Source of the DNA: Marasmius tenuissimus | Lineage: Eukaryota > Basidiomycota > Agaricomycetes > Agaricales > Marasmiaceae | Assembly (NCBI GenBank): GCA_029532415.1 | Contig: JAQOTA010000014.1 | Coordinates: 1-64,000, forward strand | Length of the DNA stretch: 64,000 bases | Reading direction: 5' to 3' | Shown here: positions 45,118-56,100 of the stretch, one piece after another | Layout: each line of letters begins with the position of its first letter | Position numbering within the stretch: position 1 is the first letter of the stretch | The notes under the pieces: model-generated | Seen by the model: only the letters and a program-made list of their open reading frames with translations | What the model was told of the DNA's origin: nothing | Databases searched by the model: none | Translations under genes and position numbers: made by a program

Positions 45118-45188
45118 ATATTATGAGCCAATTAGAGAATTCAAGGGGAGGAGTAACAACATATCCATTTGCAGACTGAACCCTTCCT

Positions 45189-46187
45189 CTACGGTCCATA
45201 AGACGGTGGGAGATCGTCTCGACGATGTATATTCGGCTGGTAGCTAGGGGCAGAATCTCTGACGGGTCGTGATGCACCGCCCGAGGATGGTGGCTGCTTC
45301 CTTGGTGTCTTCGTAGTGCTGCTCGCGTGTAACGGAAAGGGTCGAACATGGGCGTTCAATTGCGATCTCGTTGACCAAAACGCCCGACTACCTAATATAA
45401 AGAATAAGTAAAGGTTTATAAAATTGACCGAACGACTAAATTTGGAGCGAGCAACTGAAAGACAAACCTTCTGTTATTTGGGATGACTGGCCCACTTCAG
45501 ACTCTCCACTTCTCTTCTTGGATCTCCGCCAACGACGTCGTAGACCCCATGCTATGAGTATAAGCATCAGAAAGAGTCCTGACGTTGCCCCAACGGCGAT
45601 ACCAGCAGCAGTACCCGGCGACAGAACACCATCAGTATCGCGCAACCTTTCTGACGTAGAAGACGATGGTTTGCCGGAGGGAGGCGGCGTGCCTGTCGGT
45701 TCTGACGAGCTGGTCGTGATCTGAGAGGATTCGCTGGTAGTGACTTCGAGATAGTCTATCCAAGTGCCACTATTCTGCGCCCTGACCTCCATGACAAGTG
45801 TATGCGCCCCGTCCTTCAAGTCGAGTGCACTGAACATTTTGACGTTGTTCGGTGGCCCGGCATAAGTCCTGGGGTCTTGTGTCCATTGGACAGGGGTTCC
45901 ACCATCAACGGTAAAGAAGTTTAGAACGGCAGGAAGGGTGAGGGGCCAAAGGGCTGCTGAGCCATAGACTTCGATACCTGTACCTTCGGTGCAAATGCAG
46001 ATGTTAAGACGCGTAAGTGAGGATGAACAGAATCGCACATACCTGTGAAATTGAGAGTCATCAGTGCACCTGCAGTCCCCGTTCCCCTGGTCGTTTCCTT
46101 GTATTCGGTGGTTGTTCCTCCAGAGACCCAAGCTTCCCTGGGGGTAAAATGAATTTGTGGGTCATGGTCATCAATCCGGACGATCAT
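45189..46187 (-). CDS. Single-pass membrane protein with beta-rich ectodomain (agaric type)
   Basis: Exons 46187-46043, 45983-45468 and 45391-45189 join in frame to 287 residues. The N-terminal half (IDDHDPQIHFTPREAW, TTRGTGTAGALMTLNFTGTG, then IEVYGSAALWP and GTWIDYLEVTTSES) has the layout of an extracellular domain found in many copies in Agaricomycete genomes: a D-x-P-x-I start, a Gly/Thr-rich middle and a TWIDYLEV-like end. A Ser/Thr/Pro stalk follows, then a transmembrane helix (AAGIAVGATSGLFLMLILIAW), a strongly basic border (GLRRRWRRSKKR) and a cytoplasmic tail ending PPSYGP. No classical signal peptide is visible, which is usual for this group. The role is unknown. The MITE lies just behind its 3' end. 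Confidence 0.82.
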
Positions 46188-47084
46188 TTGGGCGTCCTTT
46201 GGTTGTCGGCGAGAGGTCTCGTGTTGGGTGAGTGACCAGATTTCAGACTCTGGGTGAGATATTCACCTATATCTTTCACTAATGATTCACTGCATCATAG
46301 TGCATCTAGGTAGCTGTGCGTATTGAAGAGGAAGACAGCATCAGACAGCCAAGCAATTTATCATCTTAGATCTTAGATATTAAAGTTCCTTGGTGATCGC
46401 AACTCTCCACTTAATACAAGGTGCTACTGTTCAAGAGAAAAGCTCATCAGTCCAAAGATCTGTCATCTCAGACTGTGCTCACCAGATTATCGACCGCTTC
46501 GATGACCACACCCCGGGCAGAACCGTTCCGGGTACAAAGGTGTTCCCCGTATTGGTCGTGCCAAGACCAAAGTGGATCCAGGACAGCAGTGGCGTACGTA
46601 TCGCACCCACAATCCACGTCCATTTCCCAATTAATCCAATCCGCGGCCAACCGCCCTTCAAGAAATCACCCCGACAACGTAAGCAGCTTAATCTGAACGC
46701 TAGTATGAAGAGGGCCCCTGTTGACCGTCACCAGCACCCCCCACCTCCATACGTAAACCAATTCCGATTGCCGTTGGAGACGATCCTCAGAAAGCGCCAA
46801 AGCAAGCCCCAACACCAACCAGTACTCTAATTTCCTAGCCATCGATACCTCTCGTTTACCCCACAATCCAGACGGAACCACGGAAAGGTCCAGTGCTCGA
46901 TACTTGGGAGGTCTCCACCCTGAATCCTCATCTCTCCCTGACAGAAATCCAACACTCCGGATCGTCCCCTGGTCTTGAACTTTCGCTTCCAGCGTCTCCC
47001 TTTACCATATGGAGCTGAAGACTGGCGGTGAAGGAGAGTCGCCAGTTGATGGTCGAGGCCCGCCGGAGGATTCAAAAAACCGTA
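46188..47084. other. Unassigned stretch
   Basis: Overlapping frames on both strands at 46390-46830 (plus) and 46468-46881 (minus) look equally coding-like. None has a recognisable domain or a matching copy elsewhere in the window, so none is called. Homology to the large repeated block begins near 47085. Confidence 0.4.
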
Positions 47085-50000
47085 AGTAGGAGAACACGGT
47101 TCTGTCTGGTGGACATTAATCGACTCCAAACGATTTAGGCGTGAGTCTGTCCAGTCTGTCAGTACCCGATGTTAGGGGTGTAACTGTCTTCTTACCGGAG
47201 TTGACGAATGCTGTAGTGACGAGGCCCTGAACTATGTCCGTGCCTAACTCACTCGCAGACTTCGGTTCTGCCAGCTGTCCCCAACGCTGAAGGAGGCACC
47301 CCAAGCAAAACCGGCCTAACCATGGCCACCCGCTCGAAACGTTTCCTACGCCATGAGTTCCTTGAGCTCTTCCCCCTCGTTCCCTGTGACCAGATTCCGA
47401 AGTTAGGTAGATCCGTTCGGGTACCAGATGACAAATGTCAGGGTTGGGAACCATTGCCTAGGTCACACCAACGCGATACAGCATTTCTGGGCCACATTGT
47501 CTCGCCTCATCTCTGGCACCAACGGACTCCGAAGACCCCACGAGCTACCGTGCGGGTTGAATGAGAGCAACTCTCCGTCATTCCCCTCCCCCCGCCCCGC
47601 CCCCCTCCCAAAATCAGCTCCTTTTGGCTTTGAGCCAGAATCGTTGTCCGGAGTACGAAGTCGGGGTTGCCGCCTTTATGTTCAAGAAATTTGGGATTAT
47701 ACCCTACGGGGCAAGGTCGAGAGAACGTCAAACTGTGTTGTCGATGGAGAGTTGCCGGTAGGTCTCATGCGGGGAAAATGGGAACATAGAAAAGGGGTAT
47801 GCAGGTACTGGGCAGTGAGGGCGTTACTGGATGTACGGTTGGTGGTTTTTGCCTAGCCAGAGCTGCGTCACATGAAGGAAGGTTGGGGCCTAGGTTTGCG
47901 AGATGGGTGGTGCTCCATGACCGAGACTTGAACGTGTTCAATGAAATAATTGTGGAGAAAGAACCAAGGAAACTCCGCAGCAGAAGAGGGGGGGATGTCT
48001 GAGCATTGTTCACAGGCTGAACGCGAAGGGCCCCGGTCAAGGTTTCTCGATTGAGGATTGACACTTGGACGTGTGTGCGCGAGGGCGACGGGTCTAGGAC
48101 GCGGGAGCCGAAGAGTGTAAAAGGTGGATATCTGGATGCCGGACTAAAAATGCAAATCAATGGGTATAAGAATTTCAGTGTCAAGAGGAAGAAGAGAAGA
48201 GACACGCACTCGTCATCCTCATGTGCAAACCTCTTCCCCGGCCGTCTCCAACCTAGGCTCATGAAAATGCCATGTATATACTCGACGTTTGATACTTTTT
48301 CCCCCAAACCACTGGACGTGCTCAGTTTCAACAAGCATCTCCAAACATTAGAACTCCCGAGATTCCACAACCGTGTGGCGGCAATGAGGAGCACGAGTTG
48401 CTCTATTCGAGGTCGGATTGTTGGGAAAACGAATTACGGTACTACCCGCGCGATCGCCATCCATCACGTCGAGTACAATTTCTGCGCGACAACGTGTTTG
48501 AGCGAAGTGAAAGAGATTGGCTTAAAGTCGAGTTGCATACCGAAGAGGGAAAGTATGGTTGAAAACCGTCCATTGGGTGCGATGGATGTGAAGTCACGAT
48601 GTTAGTAGTAGGCATTCGACCTTGCATTTTCCTCAAAGACGCCGCCGCTGTGCTTGGGACCTAGGAACTTGCTGGAACCTGTATAACCTGTAAGACCGCC
48701 AGATATAAAGCCGTATAGACTATGAAACTGACCTGTGACTATCAGAGTATGCCTTTCCACTCAGCCTCCTTTCCAACTTTGAACTGCTCGTGCTGATTTT
48801 CCGTCATGGTTCATGTTGAATAGAGAAGACCAGAAAACTTGGATGAGGTTTTTGAAGGTGGGACCAGGGAGGTATGTGTTGAATTAAATGCGGGATCTCA
48901 ACGTCTGGTGCTGGTGGATCGACGTCGTAATTGGTGGGTACACACGGGCCGTTGTGACGGTTCGAGCGAAAGGTTCGTTATGGGCGCTTGTTGACTGCTC
49001 TCCTCTTCCCACCTTGTCCTGCGCTCATTCCTGGCCTAATTTTCGGCGTTAGATTCTTTGGATCAAGGGTCCGCGGTTGCGATAGTGAGCCTAGGGAGTA
49101 CCTAGGGAGAACATAATCAGTAGGATGTCCACGCAAGGCCAGGATTTTGAACACAAATCTCATTCTGGCCTCTCTCACCAAGTTCATTCATGTCACTACG
49201 AAAATCCTATCTCGCAGTCTTTCTCAGACATCTCTCCCCAGGCGGCCTCTCATCTAAATATTCCTATAATACGGCATAGGCAACACAAGCTATTTTCGAC
49301 GCATCTAAGGCCACCCTGACAACGACTACAATACCGCAAATCCTCAACGATACGATAACTCGACTTGCTGGCTCTTATTACTGTCATCGCTCGTGCCCTC
49401 AATAGGCGATATAAATCTTCTTACCTGCTCAACTGCTCGTTTCCACAGAACCAAATCGTCATTTCTCGGCGAGCATGTCGTCTACATCGTCCAGAACCCG
49501 GTTAAATCGGAGTCGCTTTTATGCGGGGTAACAGCAACGGGAAGGTCGCCTTCAACTTGATGATACGGATCCTTTGACAGGCGGAGGAGGGTTATTTGGA
49601 GACGTTAAACCTCGCAAGATGTATCGGTCAAAAGGGGCTCATAGCGTGTATCTACCAGGCAATACCTTCAACTCTCACAGACGGGTATCCTTTGGCTCGC
49701 CGACCAGAGCCGGGTATCTGACGGCGCCCGGTCAGGCGACGCATACAAATTTTCTCAAACGAGCAAAGTTCTCTACCATGGCTGTCACCCGAATGAATCT
49801 CGTATTTGGATGGACAAACAAACTAGCAGGAAAAGGTAAGTGGATGCATTCGCTCAATAGGAAATTCAAATGCAATTTGAAAAGTTCAAACAAAACGAAT
49901 CAAATGGTCACCGTGTTCAAATGGGGATTCTAATCCAAAGACGCAAGGAGAATATCGAGGAATATTGGACTGGGCAGGTAAATATTCGGATTCCTCGTAA

Positions 50001-50156
50001 GATACCCACATACACCAGTCCCGCCGAGTGCGGTAACCAGATATCTGAATGGTTGACGACTGGCTTGCGATCTGGGTATCGCCTAGGACGAGATGACTAC
50101 TGGCATGATTGTAGCGGGTAGTACAGATAACAGGCGGCCGAGGGAGGTGGTGCTCC

Positions 50157-50474
50157 ATGTCAAGGGGTGCTCTGCTGCGGTCGTCGAGGTTAGGCGCTAG
50201 CTCCTGTTCCTTCAGCGTTCTTCTTGGCTCCCATCACGAAGCGTTGGTGGAGCCTCTAGGACTAGGCATCAAAGTTCAAGGTGAAAATAAAGAGATAAAC
50301 ATAGAAAGATTCCCTCATGTCATCAATGTAAGTGATACTGACTTTATTAAGTGCATGCTGCATCTTGCCAGCCCGTCCAAATCCCTATCGACATACCCCC
50401 ACAATGCGCCGAGTCTCCGTTTGATTGGGATTCTAAACGTCGTTTTGAACGACGTTCGGATAGGACAGGCGTAA
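50157..50474 (+). other. Small frame partly conserved between block copies
   Basis: A 105-codon frame. Its C-terminal part (GENKEINIERFPHVIN, CMLHLASPSKS, NDVRIG) is matched in the same frame at 40875-41099 in copy I. There a 12-base in-frame indel is tolerated, but the 5' part is frameshifted by about 7 bases and lacks an ATG. It contains an inverted repeat (AACGTCG with CGACGTT) kept in both copies. Function unknown; it may be decayed coding DNA. Confidence 0.3.
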
Positions 50475-52328
50475 TCTCAGTGTTGAAACTTCTGTGGGCT
50501 GTCGGTTTTTCTCGGAAGAGTATTTGAGGGATACTCGAATAATTTTGTTTAGTTTTGAAACCTCAAATTACCTCCCGGATAGCCGAATGGCGACCATGTT
50601 TTGAGACCTTATTCAACTTTTCCGTCTGCATCTCTAGCCAAATCATGCTTCGTACTCCCCATGGTTCTCCACTCGACTGCCCTCGACTTTGTGGAGTTTA
50701 CCATCTCAGAACACTCTCGCTGTGCACAACACGTAGGTCCTAAGGCTACCTTCGACCGAAGATCATTCTGATCATACATAACAGGATCGGTGCGGCGTTG
50801 TATGTGCTGTATGGTTCGTTTCTGACGATTCCCGTATGTTCACATGCTGATGAATGCTCCTGAATCGATAGTCACTACGGTAGTACGACTCACGATAGAG
50901 TTAAACGCTGCAATACTGACCCGTTGTTCAATATCTTGTGGTTCTACTTCAGTCAGTATTCCAAAGTCAGAGGACTCTTCTTTCTCTCTTTGTCTCATGC
51001 TGTAGAGCTCGTGGGATCCCTAGTACATCGAACTTCTGGTGAGAGCTGATCACACGCGGCCGCCTGGTACCGTTACAACGAGAGAGCAGTGAGGCCATCT
51101 AGGTACCAGTCCCGTTCCTACGGATTCTTCATACATTTGAAGTCGGCCTGCAACACGAATCTTATTTGATTCACTGCGAAACGCATCTCCCTGTGCCAGG
51201 ATAGTGGACTCAAAGCTTTCTGACCAGTCTTGACTCGGAACCTTGATTACCTGCAAGACCCACATACTTATCTACCAGATTGAACGGCTTAGGCACGGAA
51301 ACATCCGAAATTCTAGCCCCTGGAGAAATAGCTATGAACGAGATCGGTGCAGGTGACTTCTTGTCCAGTGGCGATTGGCAACTGAACAGAAGCACCTTGT
51401 GAGGTGGGCTTATCCTGAAGTTGGATAGCAAGCTCGCTTTGGCCAGTACACACCCATGTGCCTTGTTCTCGTTGGTTGAACCTTATCAAAAGCCCGTGAT
51501 ATGAGCCTTCTCTGCGGCGACTAGCAATATCATTTTCGAGCATGAACCAACATGATTACATTCTAAGGCAGCTTGCGAAACGCCGAAACGTCGAACAACA
51601 CGCATGATCGATCTATCGGGCCAGAAGTTAATGAGAGCCCCCCTTCGGTCTTTGCCGCAACTTCACAAATCCCGGGCTTAGAGCGAAACCTAATTACGAT
51701 AACTGACAGGCCTGACTATGAAATATCCCAGTCGGTCGGAGCTCGCACCGGGGTGGCGCATCATCGAATGTCTGATGCACAACTCGAAGACGACTGGCAT
51801 TCAAAGAAATGCTTCTAACGGAGTTTCCGGAGGACGAACATTCAAAGTTGGGACAGAAAATATTTCTCACACCTTGTTTCATATTCAATATTCCCACGAG
51901 AAACTATAGAGAGTCAACCTTGGAGTGATTGTGACTTGATAGCCTGTCGTCGTCTTTTGCGCTGTCCTTGAGATACCCTTTCGCCTTCCAATGTCCCCCG
52001 TATGCAAATAAGGTTCCATTTGGTCTGGTTCTCCCGCCGGTATGTAAGTACTAGTGAGTCTACTTGATGGAGCGAGTAAATACTTCACCCGGATTGAGCA
52101 CCCATGTCAGTAGGCCTCAAGAAAGCCATAGACCATCCAAATGGGCAGAGACAGACTGGCACTTGTTGATATAATTACTGGAGGTGAGCCTCACCTTCCT
52201 CAGCACATTACCACTGCTGCTTCCTCCACGTATCCAAACAACTCTTGACACCAGTAAGTCGTTTCTACATCTTCGGGAATCGGAGTGGTCGACACAAGGA
52301 GCTGACTACTTGCTCAACAGGTACAACC

Positions 52329-52815
52329 ATGAAGTTCACCATCGGACTCCAGATTGCCAGCATTCATTCTGTCGCAGTCTCTCCAGCAGACACAACTGCC
52401 CAAGAGTGCGGTTCACTCGGCGTCCTCAACATCGATCTTAACAACCTTCCAGAGGGCATGACCCCCCAGCAACGTGCGCAAATATGCCGATCATCCTGTC
52501 GGTAGTAAGCCCCGCCAGAACGCTCAAACGGAATCTGTGGCCCCAATGGACGGCTCTAAGAGCGAGCACACCGACCGTTCCGATATGATTGAGAGCAGGG
52601 CTGCCCAAGTATGCGATGTCTTTGATCCGTACGGTTGCAGCGGCGGGTATTGCTGGAAGGCCTGTGGCGCGCTCGGGAGTGGTAACTATTGCTGGACTGC
52701 TGGAGGCGACGGATCTGGGCCATGGCTGACCTGCAGCAAGCTTAGTGATTGCGACCGCAATGCCGCTTGCGGGAAAGGGGACAACTGTAGTGCTTGTGGG
52801 TGTAGATGCCATTAA
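52329..52815 (+). pseudogene. Frameshifted SSP2-C
   Basis: Fourth SSP2 locus. The signal peptide has an internal deletion (MKFTIG joined to LQIASIHS). An extra C in a C-run at 52462-52467, six bases where the intact copies have five, shifts the frame after GMTP. Past that point the frame to the natural stop is open and retains the twelve-cysteine domain (GCSGGYCWKAC, GNYCW, NCSACGCRC). It is the most diverged of the long copies. The TATA box is also degraded (TATAATTA near 52170), while the leader intron (52254-52320) remains. The copia element sits 15 bases behind the stop codon. Confidence 0.85.
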
Positions 52816-52829
52816 ATTTCCGAGTGGAG

Positions 52830-53087
52830 TGTTGAGGCAGAGGTCCTGCCCACGCAGTGGCAGCATGGGACAGACTAGCTCACCTGGAGATAGGCTTAGA
52901 GGCAGCAACGAGAGTAGTAAAAGTACTGGTATTGCATGTAGATACAGAGCTACTTATATACTATACAGAGGTGGCTGTATCTTCTATAACAGGAGTGACT
53001 AGGAATAGCATAGATCATAGTAAAACGATTGAAGCATATATGCGGCCCGATACAACGGTCCATATATCCGGTAGTCCGGATTCAACA
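52830..53087 (-). repeat. 3' LTR of copia element
   Basis: 258 bases; the left copy on the plus strand, the 3' LTR in element orientation. No difference from the other LTR was seen. Confidence 0.95.
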
Positions 53088-53128
53088 CTCCCCCTTGCTA
53101 AGTGCGGTAGAAGTAGAGCACGAAGCGT

Positions 53129-56100
53129 CTATTCGGACGAATAAAATTCAAGTCCAAGATGTTCTCTAAAAGCGGAGAACTTGACATGACCCAAATTCTT
53201 GGTAAACATGTCCGCAGGATTGTAGGCACCGTCAATAAAGAAAAGATCGACCTTGCGGTCTGAAACACATTCGCAAATGTAATGATAGTGAATATCAATG
53301 TGTTTAGTGCGACGTTCTTGAACTGGGTTAGAGGCGATAAAAATCGAGCCTTGATTATCTCCACATATGGGTACGGGAGTCATATCAATCCCAAGTTCAG
53401 AGAGTAACTGTCGAATCCACACAGCCTGACGACTACAGTCGGATAGCGCCATGTATTCAGCTTCAGTGGATGAAAGCGCAACAGTCTTCTGGGCGCGTGA
53501 TTGCCAACAGAAGATGCCACCTGCCAATTTGAAGAAATAGCCTGTGATCGACCGACGTTTGATAGGATCAGCAGCCCAATCAGAATCAGTGAATGCTAGT
53601 AAACCTCCGTCAGAGGCTCCATCATAGACCAATGCATAGTCTGGAGTACCTGCAAGATAGCGGCAAATATAAAGTGCCTTCTTCAGGTGATCCTCCGATG
53701 GATTAGCAGAGAATTGAGAAAGCTTTGTAACAGCATAGGCAATATCTGGACGAGTGCCAAGCATGATATACAGAAGCGATCCAATCACTGATTGATATCG
53801 AGCGCGACATTCGGGATCAACAGGACCTTTGTTGGGTTGTGGAATATAGCCGGCAGGAAGAGGAGTATCTGCTGCTTTTGCATTCTGCATGCCAAAACGC
53901 TTCAAGACCTTCTTTAAGTATTCGGTCTGGTCAAGAAGGATTTTACGGCCTCTGCGACGAATACGCATGCGCAAGAACTCTTTGACTTCTCCAGGATCAC
54001 GGCATTCCCAACGAGCCATAAACTCGGCTTTCTTCTTTTCGACAAAGGCTTTGTTGGGTCCAAGGAATAATGCATCGTCGACATAGATTAACGCGATACA
54101 TTCTTCACCAGTCTCACGATCTTTACAGATGAAGAGACCTGCATCGGAAGTTAAGCGTTTGAAGCCCATTACTTCCATGGACGAGCTGAGGGCACGCCAC
54201 CACTCAAGAGCGGCTTGCTTCAGTCCATATAATGCACGGCGAAGGCGATAGACTTTGCCTTCCTGACCCTTAACCTTGAAACCTTCAGGTTGATCCATAT
54301 AGATCTCTTCTTTAAGTTCGCCATAAAGGAAGGCGTTCTTCACATCCAATGCTTGAATGTGCCAGTTTTTGAGAGCTGCAAGTGCGAGCATCATCCGTAC
54401 AGTTTCAAACCACACAACTGGTGAGAAGATCTCATCAAAGTCGACACCTTCGACCTGAGAGAAACCCTTGGCAACAAGTCGAGCTTTCTTTCGACCATCT
54501 GACTTAACGTCAAACACCCATCTGTTTTTGACAGCCTTGCGACCTTTAGGTAGGTCAACCAATTCGAAGACCTTGCGCTTGCGAAGAGCCTCTAGTTCAT
54601 CGCGGCAAGCGGCCTTCCATTCTCTCTGCTGCTCAGCTGGCAGCTTCAGTATGTTACGGAGAGTCCACTCTCGAACGTTAGACATATCGGTGAGGTCATC
54701 GTGAACGGGAACTGCCTGATTTAACAGATAAATCACGAAACCTACTCCCCCTTCCTGGGATAATTGTTGCACTAAGCTATCGGGCTGACTCCCCCTGGAG
54801 TTACACATGGTAGACAGACTGGCACGATTAGTCCCAGGAACTTTTCTGGGTCTGCCTCTCCTACGAGTAGTAGGTGGATCCATGGGTTCTCTATCACCCG
54901 TGGCATCTCTCCATGTAGAATTTCTCTCCATATCACGCACAATGCGCGAGGGATTATTTGGGTCTCGTTGTTCACCAAATACATTATCAGGTTGCTTAGT
55001 ACCCGTCCGTTTCCTGCCTGAATGCCTTGGCGGCGGAGACTGCTCTTTACCACCTACTGGTGTAGGTGGCCTGGGAGGCTGGAACGGAGGATCAGGATCA
55101 GAGTGTTGACGTTCACCCTGAGGTACAGTACCATCTCCATCATCGTCATGAGGAGATTCCGATTGCTTTGGAAGGTTCTTGGGAGGATAAAGATCGTCAT
55201 CAGACGAATCATCATCACTATCCGAAGAGAAATTGGGATTTTCACCCAATACCGGCGGTATTTCAGGGATTTCACCCACCGGGGTAAAGCCACGCGGTTT
55301 CTTATCAGAACACTTCGGGAACAAGTTTTCATCGAACAGAGCAGTGGCGCTTTTGAAGATAGCATTATTGGACATTTTCATAAAGACATATCCTTTCATG
55401 CCTTCCTGAAAACCAATGAAGGTCATCAGTTCCGAACGCGGAGATAACTTGTTAACTCGACGCTTTTCCGGAATAAACGCATACGCTGCACATCCAAAGA
55501 CTCGAAGATCCGAAACATCCGGTGCACTGCCATGCAACTTCTCATGCGGGGTCAACCAACGTAAACGCTGGGACGGCGTCCGATTATGAAGTGCAACAGC
55601 GTGCAACACACAGAATTCCCACCAAGAAGGTGGAAGACAAGCATCAAAGCGAAGAGCTTGAGCTTTCTCGACAATGGTCCGATTGAACCGTTCTGCACGA
55701 CCATTCTGTTCCGGCGTATATGGAATGCTGGTCAGAATTTTGATACCGTGCTCCTTTAGTACATCATCGAAGGCATCCGATTTGTACTCTCCCCCTCCAT
55801 CGGACATCCATTCCTTAATATCAACACCGAATTGTACCTTCACCATAGCAATAAAGTCACGGAGCATCTTGACAGAGTCAGATTTGCGTCGCATGAGCAT
55901 TGTCCAGCCATGTGAAGTACAGTCGTCGACAAACGACATATACCATTTGTATTTGTGGTACGACTCAGTGGGGAATTGTTTGAGGTCGGAGTGGATTTTT
56001 TCGAAGGGTTTCAAGGCACGGGTCGTGGAGTCAGGGAACGATCTGGAGTGCATCTTTCCTTCTGCACATCCTCGGCATAACCGGGTTTTCTTCGGTTTTC

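Noticed and set aside
46390..46881. Overlapping frames on both strands, one with a hydrophobic start (WLVLGLALAL) resembling a signal peptide
   Set aside because: No domain, no paralogue in the window and no consistent spliced model; the strand cannot be decided.
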